Origin: Phyllobacteriaceae bacterium
GTDB taxonomy: Bacteria > Pseudomonadota > Alphaproteobacteria > Rhizobiales > Rhizobiaceae
Assembly (NCBI GenBank): GCA_002708825.1
Contig: PAPF01000009.1
Location: 22,650 to 86,649 of the forward strand
Length of the DNA: 64,000 nucleotides
Direction of reading: 5' to 3'
Within the stretch, counting starts at the first letter, position 1. Every line of letters begins with the position of its first letter. Below, piece by piece: positions 35,168-45,706 of the stretch. The position numbers and the translations under genes were made by a program. The notes beneath the pieces were generated by a model. The model searched no databases. It saw only the letters and a list, made by a program, of their open reading frames with translations, and had not been told where the DNA came from.

Positions 35168-37177
35168 ATGGCTGAAGCCGTTTCCCTGACATTTCCCGAT
35201 GGCTCCAAGCGCGAATATCCTGCCGGCGCGACCGGCCGCGACGTTGCCGAGAGCATTTCCAAATCCCTGGCCAAGAAGGCGGTCGCCATCGCACTGGATG
35301 GAGACCTGCGCGATCTCGCCGATCCCGTTGCCGACGGCGAGATTGAGATCGTGACGCGCGACGACCCGCGCGCGCTGGAACTTATCCGCCACGACGCTGC
35401 CCATGTCATGGCCGAGGCCGTGCAGGAATTGTGGCCCGGCACGCAGGTCACGATCGGCCCGGTGATCGAGAACGGCTTTTACTACGACTTTGCCCGCAAC
35501 GAGCCCTTCACGCCGGACGATCTGCCGAAGATCGAGAAGAAGATGAAGGAGATCATCGCGCGCAACCGCCCCTTCACCAAGGAGGTCTGGTCACGCGACA
35601 AGGCCAAGGATGTGTTTGCGGACAAGGGCGAGCATTTCAAGGTCGAACTGGTCGATGCGATTCCCGAGGATCAGGACGTCAAGATCTACCACCAGGGCGA
35701 CTGGTTCGACCTGTGCCGCGGGCCGCACATGGTCTCGACCGGCCAGATCGGCAACGCGTTCAAGCTGATGAAGGTGGCCGGCGCCTATTGGCGCGGCGAT
35801 TCCAGCAACCAGATGCTGACCCGCATCTACGGCACCGCCTGGGCCGACCAGCAGCAGCTTGAGGATTACATCCACATGCTGGAGGAGGCGGAAAAGCGCG
35901 ACCACCGCAAGCTGGGCCGCGAGATGGATCTGTTCCATTTCCAGGACGAGGGGCCGGGCGTCGTCTTCTGGCACGCCAAGGGATGGCGCATGTTCCAGAG
36001 CCTCGTGTCCTACATGCGCCGCCGCCTCGACGAGCAGGGCTATGACGAGGTCAATGCGCCGCAGATCCTCGACAAGAGCCTGTGGGAGACGTCGGGCCAC
36101 TGGGGCTGGTACCAGGAGAACATGTTCGCGGTGAAATCCGCCCATGCCTTCACCAACCCGGATGACGAGGAAGCCGATCACCGCGTCTTCGCGATCAAGC
36201 CCATGAACTGTCCCGGCCACGTCCAGATATTCAAGCATGGCTTGAAGTCCTACAAGGAACTGCCGATCAAGCTGGCGGAATTCGGCAATGTGCACCGCTA
36301 CGAGCCGTCTGGTGCCCTGCACGGGCTCATGCGCGTTCGCGGCTTCACGCAGGACGACGCCCACATCTTCTGCACCGAGGAGCAGCTTGCGTCCGAATGC
36401 ATGCGCATCAACGATCTGATCCTGTCGACCTATGCCGATTTCGGCTTTGACGAGATCACGGTGCTACTGTCCACGCGGCCGGAAAAGCGTGTCGGTCCGG
36501 ACGAGAACTGGGATCATGCCGAAGAGGTGATGACCGCGGTTCTCAAGCAGATCGAGGAGAAATCGGGCGGGCGCATCAAGACCGGCATCAACCCGGGCGA
36601 GGGGGCCTTCTACGGCCCGAAATTCGAATATGTGCTCAAGGACGCCATCGGCCGCGAATGGCAGTGCGGCACCACGCAGGTGGACTTCAACCTGCCGGAA
36701 CGTTTCGGCGCCTTCTATATCGACGACAAGTCAGAGAAGAGGCAGCCGGTGATGATTCACCGCGCCATTTGCGGCTCCATGGAGCGATTCCTCGGCATCC
36801 TTCTTGAAAACTACGCCGGCCACATGCCGCTGTGGTTCGCGCCGCTCCAGGTGGTGGTGGCCACCATCACGTCGGACGCGGACGATTATGCCCGCGACGT
36901 GGCGGCGAAACTGAAGGATGCCGGACTGATCGTCGAGGCCGATCTGCGCAACGAGAAGATCAACTACAAGGTCCGCGAGCACAGCCTTGCCAAGGTTCCG
37001 GTCATCCTCGTTTGTGGAAAGCGCGAGGCCGAGGAAGGCACGGTGAACCTGCGCCGCCTGGGATCGCGTGACCAGGAATCCCTGACGGTCGAGCAGGCCA
37101 TGCATCGCCTGCTGGAAGAGGCGACACCACCAGACCAGCGCCGCCGCCAGCAGGCCCGCATCGCGAACGTCAACTGA
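35168..37177 (+). CDS. thrS: Threonyl-tRNA synthetase
   Basis: A 669-residue class II synthetase. The TGS domain spans about residues 1-65, the editing domain carries [11 protein letters not shown] near 75, and the catalytic core has [32 protein letters not shown] and the motif 3 region [17 protein letters not shown]. The anticodon-binding domain is at the end. All parts are present and of normal length. A strong terminator follows. Confidence 0.98.
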   Translation: MAEAVSLTFPDGSKREYPAGATGRDVAESISKSLAKKAVAIALDGDLRDLADPVADGEIEIVTRDDPRALELIRHDAAHVMAEAVQELWPGTQVTIGPVIENGFYYDFARNEPFTPDDLPKIEKKMKEIIARNRPFTKEVWSRDKAKDVFADKGEHFKVELVDAIPEDQDVKIYHQGDWFDLCRGPHMVSTGQIGNAFKLMKVAGAYWRGDSSNQMLTRIYGTAWADQQQLEDYIHMLEEAEKRDHRKLGREMDLFHFQDEGPGVVFWHAKGWRMFQSLVSYMRRRLDEQGYDEVNAPQILDKSLWETSGHWGWYQENMFAVKSAHAFTNPDDEEADHRVFAIKPMNCPGHVQIFKHGLKSYKELPIKLAEFGNVHRYEPSGALHGLMRVRGFTQDDAHIFCTEEQLASECMRINDLILSTYADFGFDEITVLLSTRPEKRVGPDENWDHAEEVMTAVLKQIEEKSGGRIKTGINPGEGAFYGPKFEYVLKDAIGREWQCGTTQVDFNLPERFGAFYIDDKSEKRQPVMIHRAICGSMERFLGILLENYAGHMPLWFAPLQVVVATITSDADDYARDVAAKLKDAGLIVEADLRNEKINYKVREHSLAKVPVILVCGKREAEEGTVNLRRLGSRDQESLTVEQAMHRLLEEATPPDQRRRQQARIANVN

Positions 37178-37212
37178 CGCTTCAGAGCCGAAGCGCAGGG
37201 CATCTTTCCATT

Positions 37213-37243
37213 CCGGCGCGGCCATGCCGCGCCGGTTCTTCTT
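37213..37243 (+). terminator. Rho-independent terminator of thrS
   Basis: A perfect 10-bp stem, CCGGCGCGGC (37213-37222) with GCCGCGCCGG (37226-37235), CAT loop, then TTCTTCTT. It lies 36 bases after the thrS stop. Confidence 0.85.
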
Positions 37244-37470
37244 GTCCGGCCGCCTGTTCGATCAGGATATTAAGAATTGATTTACCATTTCCTCGTTGAC
37301 CCGGTAGCAATTGTGACCGGAGTCACGGTGCCGGGAATGAAAAAGTCTTTCGTTATGCTTTTGTTCTTTGTGACAACTTGCAGCTTCACGCGTATTGTCA
37401 TAAAATGCCATTCTTCTTTCATAGCCACGGCAGCCGGCAAGCCGGCCGCCCCTTGACGTCGGGTCTGCCC

Positions 37471-38187
37471 ATGAAGCCGTTCCACATTCTTCTTTCCCTT
37501 TCTTTCGCCGCAGCCTTGCTGACAGTGGCGCCGGCGTCCGCCGAAAGCGATTGGCGCGCATTCAAGCGCGATCAGGCTGCCGCTAAGATCAACGCGAACC
37601 CGCAGGCCAGTCTCCGGTCCGGACAGCGGGACACCGCGAAGAAAAAGGCCGCAAAGCCGATCGGCAAGAAGATCGCCAGCCAGACGGCGAGGAAGGCGAA
37701 GGCTTCGCCGGACGCGAAATATGCCGCGAAATTCGCGCCTGAAACGGTTGCCTTCAAGGGATACAAGCCCGGCACGATCGTTATCAACTCGGCGACGAAG
37801 GAACTCTTCTTTGTCGAGAGCTGGTTCCGGGCGACACGCTATCGCGTGGCGGTTGGCAAGGAGGGTCTCGGCTTCACGGGCCGGGCCAAGGTCGGCGACA
37901 TGCAGGAATGGCCGCGCTGGATCCCCACGCCCGACATGATCAAGCGCGAGCCGAAGAAATACGGCAAGTACAAGGATGGCATGGATGGCGGTCCGGGCAA
38001 TCCGCTGGGCGCGCGCGCCATCTACCTTTACCAGGGCAAGAACGACACCCGCATCCGCATCCACGGAACCAACGCACCGCAGACCATCGGAACAGCGTCC
38101 TCGAACGGTTGCTTCCGCATGATCAACGACCATGTGATCGAACTCTTCGAGAAGGTGGAGATGGGCGCCGAGGTGGTGGTCCTTTAG
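37471..38187 (+). CDS. Secreted L,D-transpeptidase (YkuD domain)
   Basis: A 238-residue protein with a signal peptide (HILLSLSFAAALLTVAPASA, cut near residue 25), a Lys/Ala-rich linker of about 70 residues and a YkuD domain. The catalytic motif shows the His in RIHGTNAP and the Cys in SSNGCFRM. Such enzymes form 3-3 peptidoglycan cross-links or attach outer-membrane proteins to peptidoglycan in Rhizobiales. The 293-bp gap upstream is AT-rich and holds the thrS terminator and presumably this gene's promoter. Confidence 0.9.
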   Translation: MKPFHILLSLSFAAALLTVAPASAESDWRAFKRDQAAAKINANPQASLRSGQRDTAKKKAAKPIGKKIASQTARKAKASPDAKYAAKFAPETVAFKGYKPGTIVINSATKELFFVESWFRATRYRVAVGKEGLGFTGRAKVGDMQEWPRWIPTPDMIKREPKKYGKYKDGMDGGPGNPLGARAIYLYQGKNDTRIRIHGTNAPQTIGTASSNGCFRMINDHVIELFEKVEMGAEVVVL

Positions 38188-38210
38188 AGCAGGCATCGGG
38201 AACGGATGGA

Positions 38211-38235
38211 GGCCGGCCTGCGTGCCGGCCTTTTT
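38211..38235 (+). terminator. Rho-independent terminator after the L,D-transpeptidase
   Basis: GGCCGGC (38211-38217) pairs with GCCGGCC (38224-38230) around CTGCGT, followed by TTTTT. A textbook terminator before pyrG. Confidence 0.9.
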
Positions 38236-38318
38236 CGTTTCCGGATTGACACTTCCGGCGGTGGAAAAATGCGTTCCGGCAGAATTTAGGACTGGCGGAA
38301 TCGGCTTTGGCGCGCTAA

Positions 38319-39959
<1,641 letters not shown>

Positions 39960-40028
39960 CGTCCGCCACGCGACAGCCGGACCATCTGGTGCTAATGTTT
40001 CCGGTGATTCTGGGCAAGGGGGACGGGC

Positions 40029-40589
40029 ATGGATATCATCGGCATTGGCATTCTCGCGGCGCTCGCGCTCTATGCGGTCGTCACCTATAACGGCCTCGTC
40101 AAGGCGCGCCAGATGGTGCGCGAGGCCTGGTCGGGCATCGATGTGCAACTGAAACGGCGCGCCGACCTCATCCCCAACATCGTCAACACGGTGAAGGGTT
40201 ATGCCGCCCACGAGCAGGAAACGCTGCAACGCGTCACCGAGATGCGCACGCGGGCGCAGGCCGTTCCGGCGGGCGATGTTGCAGGCAGGGCTGCGGCCGA
40301 ATCCATGCTTTCCCAGGCGCTCGGGCGCCTCATGGCTGTGGCCGAGGCCTATCCCGATCTCAAGGCAAACGAGAACTTCCGCGACCTGCAGGGCACGCTC
40401 GACAAGATCGAGGGTGAGTTGCAGATGGCGCGCCGTTACTACAACGGCGCGGCGCGCGACCTGAACGTGCGCGTGGAGAGCTTTCCCTCAAACCTGGTCG
40501 CCAACACGTTCAAGTTCTCCCAGGCCGACTATTTCGAGATAGAGGACGCATCCGACCGCGCCGTTCCGGAAGTCAGCTTCGGACAGTGA
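40029..40589 (+). CDS. LemA family protein
   Basis: A 186-residue membrane-anchored protein. One N-terminal hydrophobic segment (IIGIGILAALALYAVVTYNGLV) precedes the LemA core with WSGIDVQLKRRADLIPNIVNTVKGYAAHEQETL and ARRYYNGAARDLN. Cellular role is not well established in the family. It overlaps or touches the DUF2207 gene, with which LemA proteins are commonly paired. Confidence 0.93.
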   Translation: MDIIGIGILAALALYAVVTYNGLVKARQMVREAWSGIDVQLKRRADLIPNIVNTVKGYAAHEQETLQRVTEMRTRAQAVPAGDVAGRAAAESMLSQALGRLMAVAEAYPDLKANENFRDLQGTLDKIEGELQMARRYYNGAARDLNVRVESFPSNLVANTFKFSQADYFEIEDASDRAVPEVSFGQ

Positions 40590-42550
40590 CGATGCCAGGG
40601 TGTTTTCGCCTGTCGCCGCCCGGCCTGATCCTTGCCGCGGCACTGCTTGCGGTTCTTTCCTGGCTTGCTGTACCGGCCCTGGCGCAGGAACAGATCCTGT
40701 CCTTCGATTCGCAGGTCGGGATGGCAGCCGACGGCGATCTGTCGGTCACGGAAACCATCCGCGTCCGCGCGGAAGGGCGCAACATCCGCCGCGGCATCTA
40801 TCGCGACTTCCCGCTGCAGTTCGAGGACGCCGCCGGAAGGATGCGAACCGTCGGCTTCACCGTCAATTCGGTGACGCGCGACGGAAAGCCGGAACCCTAC
40901 CGGATCGAACGGGACCGCAAGGTGGCGCGGGTCTATGTCGGCGATGCCGGCGTTTTCCTGTCACCTGGCGTCTACGAATACACCATCGCCTACACCACGG
41001 ATCGTCAGGTCCGCTTCTTCGATGGCCATGACGAACTGTTCTGGAATGTAACGGGCAATGCATGGGCCTTTCCCATCAACCGGGCCACGGCCACCATCAC
41101 CTTGCCCGAGGGCGGACGGATCGAGGGGACGGTTTCCTTTACCGGGCCCTACGGATCGCGCGAAAACAATGCGGTCTCATCGGTCTTCGACGACCGCCGC
41201 TCCGCCACGTTTTCCACGACCGGACCGCTTGGACCGCGCGAAGGCCTGACCGTCGGCGTGCGGTTTGCCAAGGGTCTGGTTGCGGCGCCGGATCCTTCCG
41301 ATGAAATGCGCTACTGGCTGCGGGAGAACCGCGACATCATCGTTCTGGGAACCGGGCTTTTCCTGATCCTGGCCTACTACCTGTTTGCATGGCTCCGTGT
41401 CGGTCGCGATCTCCCCGAAGGCGTCATCGTGCCCCGTTGGGACCCGCCGGAGGGCATTTCACCGGCCCTGACAAGCTATATCGACCGGAAGGGACTCTCG
41501 GGCAGCGGCTGGGGCGCCATCTCGGCCGGCATCCTCAACCTTGCCGTCAAGGGGCATGTGCGCCTGGACGACGTGGGCAGCAAGACCGCGATCGTCGCGG
41601 AGAAAGGCGCTCCGCCACCGCTTGGACTGCCGGTGGGCGAGGCCGCGTTGATGAAGGCGGTCAACCGCAATGGCGGCCGGCTGGAACTCTCCAAGGCGGA
41701 CGGGCCAAAGGTGCAGACCATGCAGAGGTCGTTCGCATCCGCAATGGAAAAGGAGCATCGCAATGCCTTCTACGTCCGCAATCTGGGATGGGTGATCGGC
41801 GGGGCCGGCCTCTCCGTCGCCGTGCTTCTGGCCACGGTGCTGTTCGGCAGCCTTGCAGAGGAAGAGATCGCGCTCATGCTGTTCCTCGGCATTGCGGCCA
41901 TTGTCGCCACTGTGGTCATTGCCAATACCGCGCGCGATTTCGGCACCGGCCTCGCGGGCAAGGTGAGGGCAGTCTGGTCGATGGGCTTTGTCCTGTTCAT
42001 GCTGTTTTCCTTCGGCGGCGGAATCGTCTCCTCGATCACGGAGGACAGGCTTCCGCTGCTCGGTGGCAGCCTGCTCGCGCTCGCCGCGCTGAACGGCGTC
42101 TTCTATGTGCTGATGGGCGCGCCCACGCCACTGGGACGCCGGATGATGGATGGCATCGAGGGGCTGAAGACCTACATCCGGCTCGCCGAGGCGGACCGTA
42201 TGAACCTGAAGGGCGCACCGACCATGTCGCCCGAGCACTATGAGCGCCTGTTGCCCTATGCCGTCGCCCTGCGGCTGGAAAAGCCCTGGACGAAGGCTTT
42301 CCAGGCATGGCTGGTGACAGCGGCTGCGGCGGGCGTCGCCGCGGCGGCCGGCTATCACGGTCCGCGCTGGTATGGCGGCAGTACTTTCAGCGCCGACCGC
42401 TTCTCGGATACGATCGGCGGCGTCACATCCGGGCTGGAAAGCAGTCTTGCTGCCTCCATTCCGGCGCCGAAATCATCCTCTTCTGGCTTTTCGGGTGGTG
42501 GCGGATTTTCCGGTGGCGGTGGTGGTGGCGGTGGCGGCGGTGGCTGGTAG
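40586..42550 (+). CDS. DUF2207 domain membrane protein with Gly-rich tail
   Basis: A 654-residue predicted envelope protein. The signal peptide runs to about residue 34 (ALAQE). A DUF2207 beta-rich extracytoplasmic domain spans about 35-230 (ITRNIRRGIYRDF-like NIRRGIYRDFPLQF). A membrane segment follows near 250 and further ones near 400-500. The C-terminus is SGGGGFSGGGG-type repeats, often linked to surface localisation. Start is GTG at 40586 overlapping the lemA stop, or ATG at 40592. LemA-DUF2207 pairs are widespread; function unknown. Confidence 0.88.
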   Translation: MTMPGCFRLSPPGLILAAALLAVLSWLAVPALAQEQILSFDSQVGMAADGDLSVTETIRVRAEGRNIRRGIYRDFPLQFEDAAGRMRTVGFTVNSVTRDGKPEPYRIERDRKVARVYVGDAGVFLSPGVYEYTIAYTTDRQVRFFDGHDELFWNVTGNAWAFPINRATATITLPEGGRIEGTVSFTGPYGSRENNAVSSVFDDRRSATFSTTGPLGPREGLTVGVRFAKGLVAAPDPSDEMRYWLRENRDIIVLGTGLFLILAYYLFAWLRVGRDLPEGVIVPRWDPPEGISPALTSYIDRKGLSGSGWGAISAGILNLAVKGHVRLDDVGSKTAIVAEKGAPPPLGLPVGEAALMKAVNRNGGRLELSKADGPKVQTMQRSFASAMEKEHRNAFYVRNLGWVIGGAGLSVAVLLATVLFGSLAEEEIALMLFLGIAAIVATVVIANTARDFGTGLAGKVRAVWSMGFVLFMLFSFGGGIVSSITEDRLPLLGGSLLALAALNGVFYVLMGAPTPLGRRMMDGIEGLKTYIRLAEADRMNLKGAPTMSPEHYERLLPYAVALRLEKPWTKAFQAWLVTAAAAGVAAAAGYHGPRWYGGSTFSADRFSDTIGGVTSGLESSLAASIPAPKSSSSGFSGGGGFSGGGGGGGGGGGW

Positions 42551-42647
42551 CCGCCTTGAAGATCCGGGCCTGAAAAGATAACAATGACCGTCGATGGCTC
42601 CCGGGGCAGGGGCGGACCAGGCAGAGCGGGTACCTTTGGGGGAGCCC

Positions 42648-43478
42648 TTGAATAGAATCCGGGAATGGGTCCGGCGCGGACCGGTCATCATTGTCTTGCT
42701 GTTGATGGCGTTCCTGACGGCTTGTCAGGGCGTCGATGTCGTGGAATTCGCCCCGTTGTCCGGCCGTTATTCCGCGCTGGTTGTCAATGCCGACACCGGT
42801 AACGAAATCCATGCCGAGAACGCCGATTCGCCGCGTTTTCCCGCCTCGCTCACCAAGATGATGACGCTATACATGCTGTTCGAGGCCATCGAGCAGGGCA
42901 GGATCGCACGCGACGGCACGATACCTGTTTCGGCGAACGCGGCGCGCCGCCCGCCCTCCAAGCTCGGGGTCCGGGCAGGCGGGCAATTGCCGGTGGATAC
43001 CGCCATCAGGGCGCTGGCCGTCAAGTCGGCAAACGACGTGGCGGCTGCCGTGGGCGAGTTCATTGCCGGATCGGAGAGCCGGTTCGCCGAACTGATGACC
43101 GCCCGCGCGCAATCGCTTGGCCTGACACGCACGCGGTTTCGCAATGCCTCCGGCCTGCCGGACGAGGGGCAGGTTACGACCGCGCGCGACATGGCCCGCC
43201 TCGGCATCCTGTTGCGCCGCCGCTTCCCGCAATATTTCCACTATTTCGACCTGAAGGAATTCAGCTACAACGGCCGCACCATACGCGGCCACAACAGGCT
43301 TCTTGGCGATCCGGGCGTTGACGGGATCAAGACCGGTTATATCCGGGCATCCGGATTCAACATCGTCACGTCGGTCACGCGCGGCGGCAAGCGCTTCATC
43401 GTGGTGGTGATGGGCGGGGACAGCGGCCGCGAACGCGACACCCGCGTCCGGCAGTTGATCGCCGCCTATGCCAAATAG
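42648..43478 (+). CDS. D-alanyl-D-alanine carboxypeptidase (peptidase S11), short lipoprotein form
   Basis: A 276-residue serine D,D-carboxypeptidase. The TTG at 42648 follows GGGGGAG and gives a clean signal (NRIREWVRRGPVIIVLLLMA) with lipobox LTAC; the ATG at 42594 would add 18 non-conserved residues. The catalytic motifs are SLTK, SAN and KTG in order. It lacks the C-terminal beta-domain of DacA-type proteins, so it is about 100 residues shorter. It trims peptidoglycan stem peptides. Confidence 0.88.
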   Translation: MNRIREWVRRGPVIIVLLLMAFLTACQGVDVVEFAPLSGRYSALVVNADTGNEIHAENADSPRFPASLTKMMTLYMLFEAIEQGRIARDGTIPVSANAARRPPSKLGVRAGGQLPVDTAIRALAVKSANDVAAAVGEFIAGSESRFAELMTARAQSLGLTRTRFRNASGLPDEGQVTTARDMARLGILLRRRFPQYFHYFDLKEFSYNGRTIRGHNRLLGDPGVDGIKTGYIRASGFNIVTSVTRGGKRFIVVVMGGDSGRERDTRVRQLIAAYAK

Positions 43479-43542
43479 CCGCGCCGGCAGCGGGCCGGGA
43501 CGCGAAGCGCCCGGATTTGTTGGCAGATACCGGTTTTTGGTG

Positions 43543-43571
43543 TTGACCGCCCGGCAGGCTCTCAATATGGT
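43543..43571 (+). promoter_or_regulatory. Promoter of tRNA-Lys
   Basis: TTGACC (43543-43548), 17-base spacer, TATGGT (43566-43571), 40 bases before the tRNA 5' end. Confidence 0.55.
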
Positions 43572-43611
43572 CCGGCCACTTTCGGCGGGGGCCTTTTCGG
43601 CCCGCCGACGG

Positions 43612-43687
43612 GAGCGCGTAGCTCAGCTGGTAGAGCAACTGACTTTTAATCAGTAGGTCCAGGGTTCGAGCCCCTGCGCGCTCACCA
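43612..43687 (+). tRNA. tRNA-Lys (anticodon TTT)
   Basis: Acceptor GAGCGCG pairs with CGCGCTC, the D-arm is GCTCAGCTGGTAGAGC, the anticodon loop is CTTTTAA in a CTGA/TCAG-type stem, the T-arm is CAGGGTTCGAGCCCCTG, and CCA is encoded. From the anticodon loop onward the sequence is repeated at 60361-60407, marking an integration site. Confidence 0.97.
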
Positions 43688-43689
43688 AA
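43643..43689. repeat. Left attachment repeat (47 bp) inside tRNA-Lys
   Basis: Identical to 60361-60407. It begins in the anticodon loop (CTTTTAATCAG) and ends just past the CCA, so the crossover is inside the tRNA gene, as for many P4-type integrases. Confidence 0.95.
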
Positions 43690-43754
43690 AAAAGCCAATA
43701 AAATCAAAAAATTAAAGTTTAAAACCTACTGACATTTTTCGTCAAAATTGCTCA

Positions 43755-43772
43755 GGGTTCCATCGGGGTTCC
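43755..43772. repeat. Candidate integrase arm sites, left end
   Basis: GGGTTCC at 43755-43761 and GGGGTTCC at 43765-43772, matched near the right end by GGGGTTCC at 60221 and GGGGTTCG at 60232. The rest of the AT-rich 213-bp gap up to the first cargo gene shows no gene. Confidence 0.45.
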
Positions 43773-43900
43773 AATTCAATCTAGGCTTTGTTTCCAATGC
43801 TTAGCAGGATACGCGTTATCTCATTTTCCAGCGTTCATCCTGTCGCTTGGCAGAATCAAGTGCCGGAGGTAGCTTAACAAGCAGAGAGCGGGGATGATCA

Positions 43901-44941
43901 ATGGAAGAAGATCAGAGGTCTACAGCCGAACGCGTAAGGGACGGGTTTCGCGAGCATGGCGAATCCGCTTCTTGCGTTATAAAGAGCCTAAAGATATTTA
44001 TTGTTATTGCATCAGTATTTTTAGCGTTTGCACAATTTTACTCTGCAGATACGTTTGGAGTTGCTAGCACAATTGGGGTCATGGCAGCAATTCTTATTTG
44101 TTTGTTTTCGATTATTTTGTTGGTTAACGAAAAGGATCCAACATTAAAGATCATCGATGGCTTTATGGCTATGCAAGAAGCGGAGAGTGCGAAAGGCGAA
44201 TACAATCGGGTTTTATATGAGTTAATTGAGAGAGAAAATCAGCAGGAGAAGCTGGGATCCCTATATGTTGCTCTAATTAATTCTATTGAACTCGCAGAAC
44301 AGTATGCACTTGTTGGAAAGAGATTTAATATAGATGATATGTTAGATAATGTATTTCCAGCCGTCGGTCCGCATTTAGTAGATGTAATGGATTTACCATC
44401 TTCGGGATTTTGGACAATATGCGTTTATCAAGCTGTGCCTGAGAACACAACAGCGGATGCGAAGGGGCGACGAGTATTAAAACTCGTGGGTCATCACCGT
44501 AGTAAGCCATGTGATAAAGAGGCGGCTAGAGTATGGCCGGAAGGCATTGGTTTTTCCGGTATTTCACTTTCCACCAAGAATGAAATCATTGTCCCAGATC
44601 TGCGCCATTCGCTAGCGTCCAATGTTTTTTCTCTACCCGATGAGTTGCGGCATAATGACGATGAGTCGGATTTTGGATCTGCTGTGTCGGTTCCCATATT
44701 TGTTGGCTCCGACCCGGACTTGAATCCGTGGGGCGTTGTTGTGGCTACTAGCGACCAAGCGAACCATTTTCTCGGTGAATCGGAGGATGGCGTGCGGCGT
44801 ACGGAAGCGGTGAGAGCATTGGCCTCGATTGTGGCATTATTGGTTGCTATAGAGAGATCAACGGTAGGTCCCTCGGAAAACAAAAGCCCTGGGGCTTCAT
44901 TAGCCGCTCAGTCTGGAACAAAGAACGAATTGAGGGCTTAA
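43901..44941 (+). CDS. Two-TM membrane protein with GAF-like C-terminal domain (cargo)
   Basis: A 346-residue protein of distinctly AT-rich composition. Two hydrophobic segments near residues 28-48 and 54-74 are followed by a helical linker (about 80-140, YNRVLYELIERENQQEK). The last 200 residues resemble a GAF domain: VYQAVPEN, GIGFSGISLSTKNEIIVPDL, GSAVSVPIFVG and WGVVVATSDQANHF. It heads a two-gene unit at the element edge, the usual place for satellite cargo such as anti-phage functions. No known defence family is recognised; ligand and effect are unknown. Confidence 0.7.
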   Translation: MEEDQRSTAERVRDGFREHGESASCVIKSLKIFIVIASVFLAFAQFYSADTFGVASTIGVMAAILICLFSIILLVNEKDPTLKIIDGFMAMQEAESAKGEYNRVLYELIERENQQEKLGSLYVALINSIELAEQYALVGKRFNIDDMLDNVFPAVGPHLVDVMDLPSSGFWTICVYQAVPENTTADAKGRRVLKLVGHHRSKPCDKEAARVWPEGIGFSGISLSTKNEIIVPDLRHSLASNVFSLPDELRHNDDESDFGSAVSVPIFVGSDPDLNPWGVVVATSDQANHFLGESEDGVRRTEAVRALASIVALLVAIERSTVGPSENKSPGASLAAQSGTKNELRA

Positions 44942-44959
44942 AGGGTGCAGGAGGATAGA

Positions 44960-45163
44960 ATGAAAAAAACAGTTCCGCCGATGATTTCTCGGTCTGAGTC
45001 TTCACTGAATGACCGACAGCGTGAGATTCTGGCCGCTCGTATTGTTCAGGGTGAAGCCTCACCAAAAGACTGGGAGAACTACGCAAAACTCTCGTCGAAG
45101 CGGATCAACAAACTAAAAGGGTTTCGTTCTATTCGCCGGCGACACTTGCAAGAAGCAAGTTAG
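44960..45163 (+). CDS. Small basic protein paired with the GAF/TM protein
   Basis: A 67-residue basic protein starting after AGGAGGATAGA, 18 bases past the preceding stop. LNDRQREILAARIVQGEASPKDWENYAKLSSKRINKL looks helical and could be a small DNA- or protein-binding module. Composition is AT-rich like its partner. No family recognised. The tight pairing suggests a joint function. Confidence 0.6.
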   Translation: MKKTVPPMISRSESSLNDRQREILAARIVQGEASPKDWENYAKLSSKRINKLKGFRSIRRRHLQEAS

Positions 45164-45277
45164 AGTTTTGTTTCAAAACCGGTTCAATTGTCATCGGGAC
45201 GAGAATTGGTGCTTAGAACATAGGGCCCCTGACCAAGGCCCACCACATTTTCAAGTGGTGGGCCCTTGCCGTTCCAG

Positions 45278-45541
45278 TCAGCACGTCGCCCAAGATGCCT
45301 CATTGTCGATTTCATCGAGCCTTCCCGCCAACCCGTCGAACATGGCGCCGGCGGCCTTCAGTATGGCGTACAGGGTATGGATCTTCTCGAACGATTCAGG
45401 GTCAGCGGTGCGCCCGAATCCCTCGGCCATGTCCTGGGCGGTCTTCAACAGTCGGGCGGTGTCGTAGGCCTGTAGCTGGATTTCAGACAGTCCGCGCTTG
45501 ATCGCCTCGAGGTGGTTTGTTGTATGGATGATTTCAGCCAT
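45278..45541 (-). CDS. Small unknown protein, end of the packaging operon
   Basis: An 87-residue helical, acidic protein starting at an ATG after AAAGGA. The frame opens 18 bases earlier. Sequence such as HLEAIKRGLSEIQLQAYDTARLLKTA has no recognised domain. It lies last on the leftward strand after the zinc-ribbon gene and faces the cargo pair. Confidence 0.6.
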   Translation of the reverse strand: MAEIIHTTNHLEAIKRGLSEIQLQAYDTARLLKTAQDMAEGFGRTADPESFEKIHTLYAILKAAGAMFDGLAGRLDEIDNEASWATC

Positions 45542-45706
45542 GATCGATGGTCCTTTCATCGGTTGCGGTCAGGTCGGCGGAGGCGCTGCATCGCCCCGTC
45601 GACCGTCTAGAGCATGGCGGAGAATTTCAGTTCGTCAAGGAAAAAATTATTGATATTCAATGTGTTAATTGACACAATTCGCGTTGATATGAAACATGTT
45701 TTCGTG

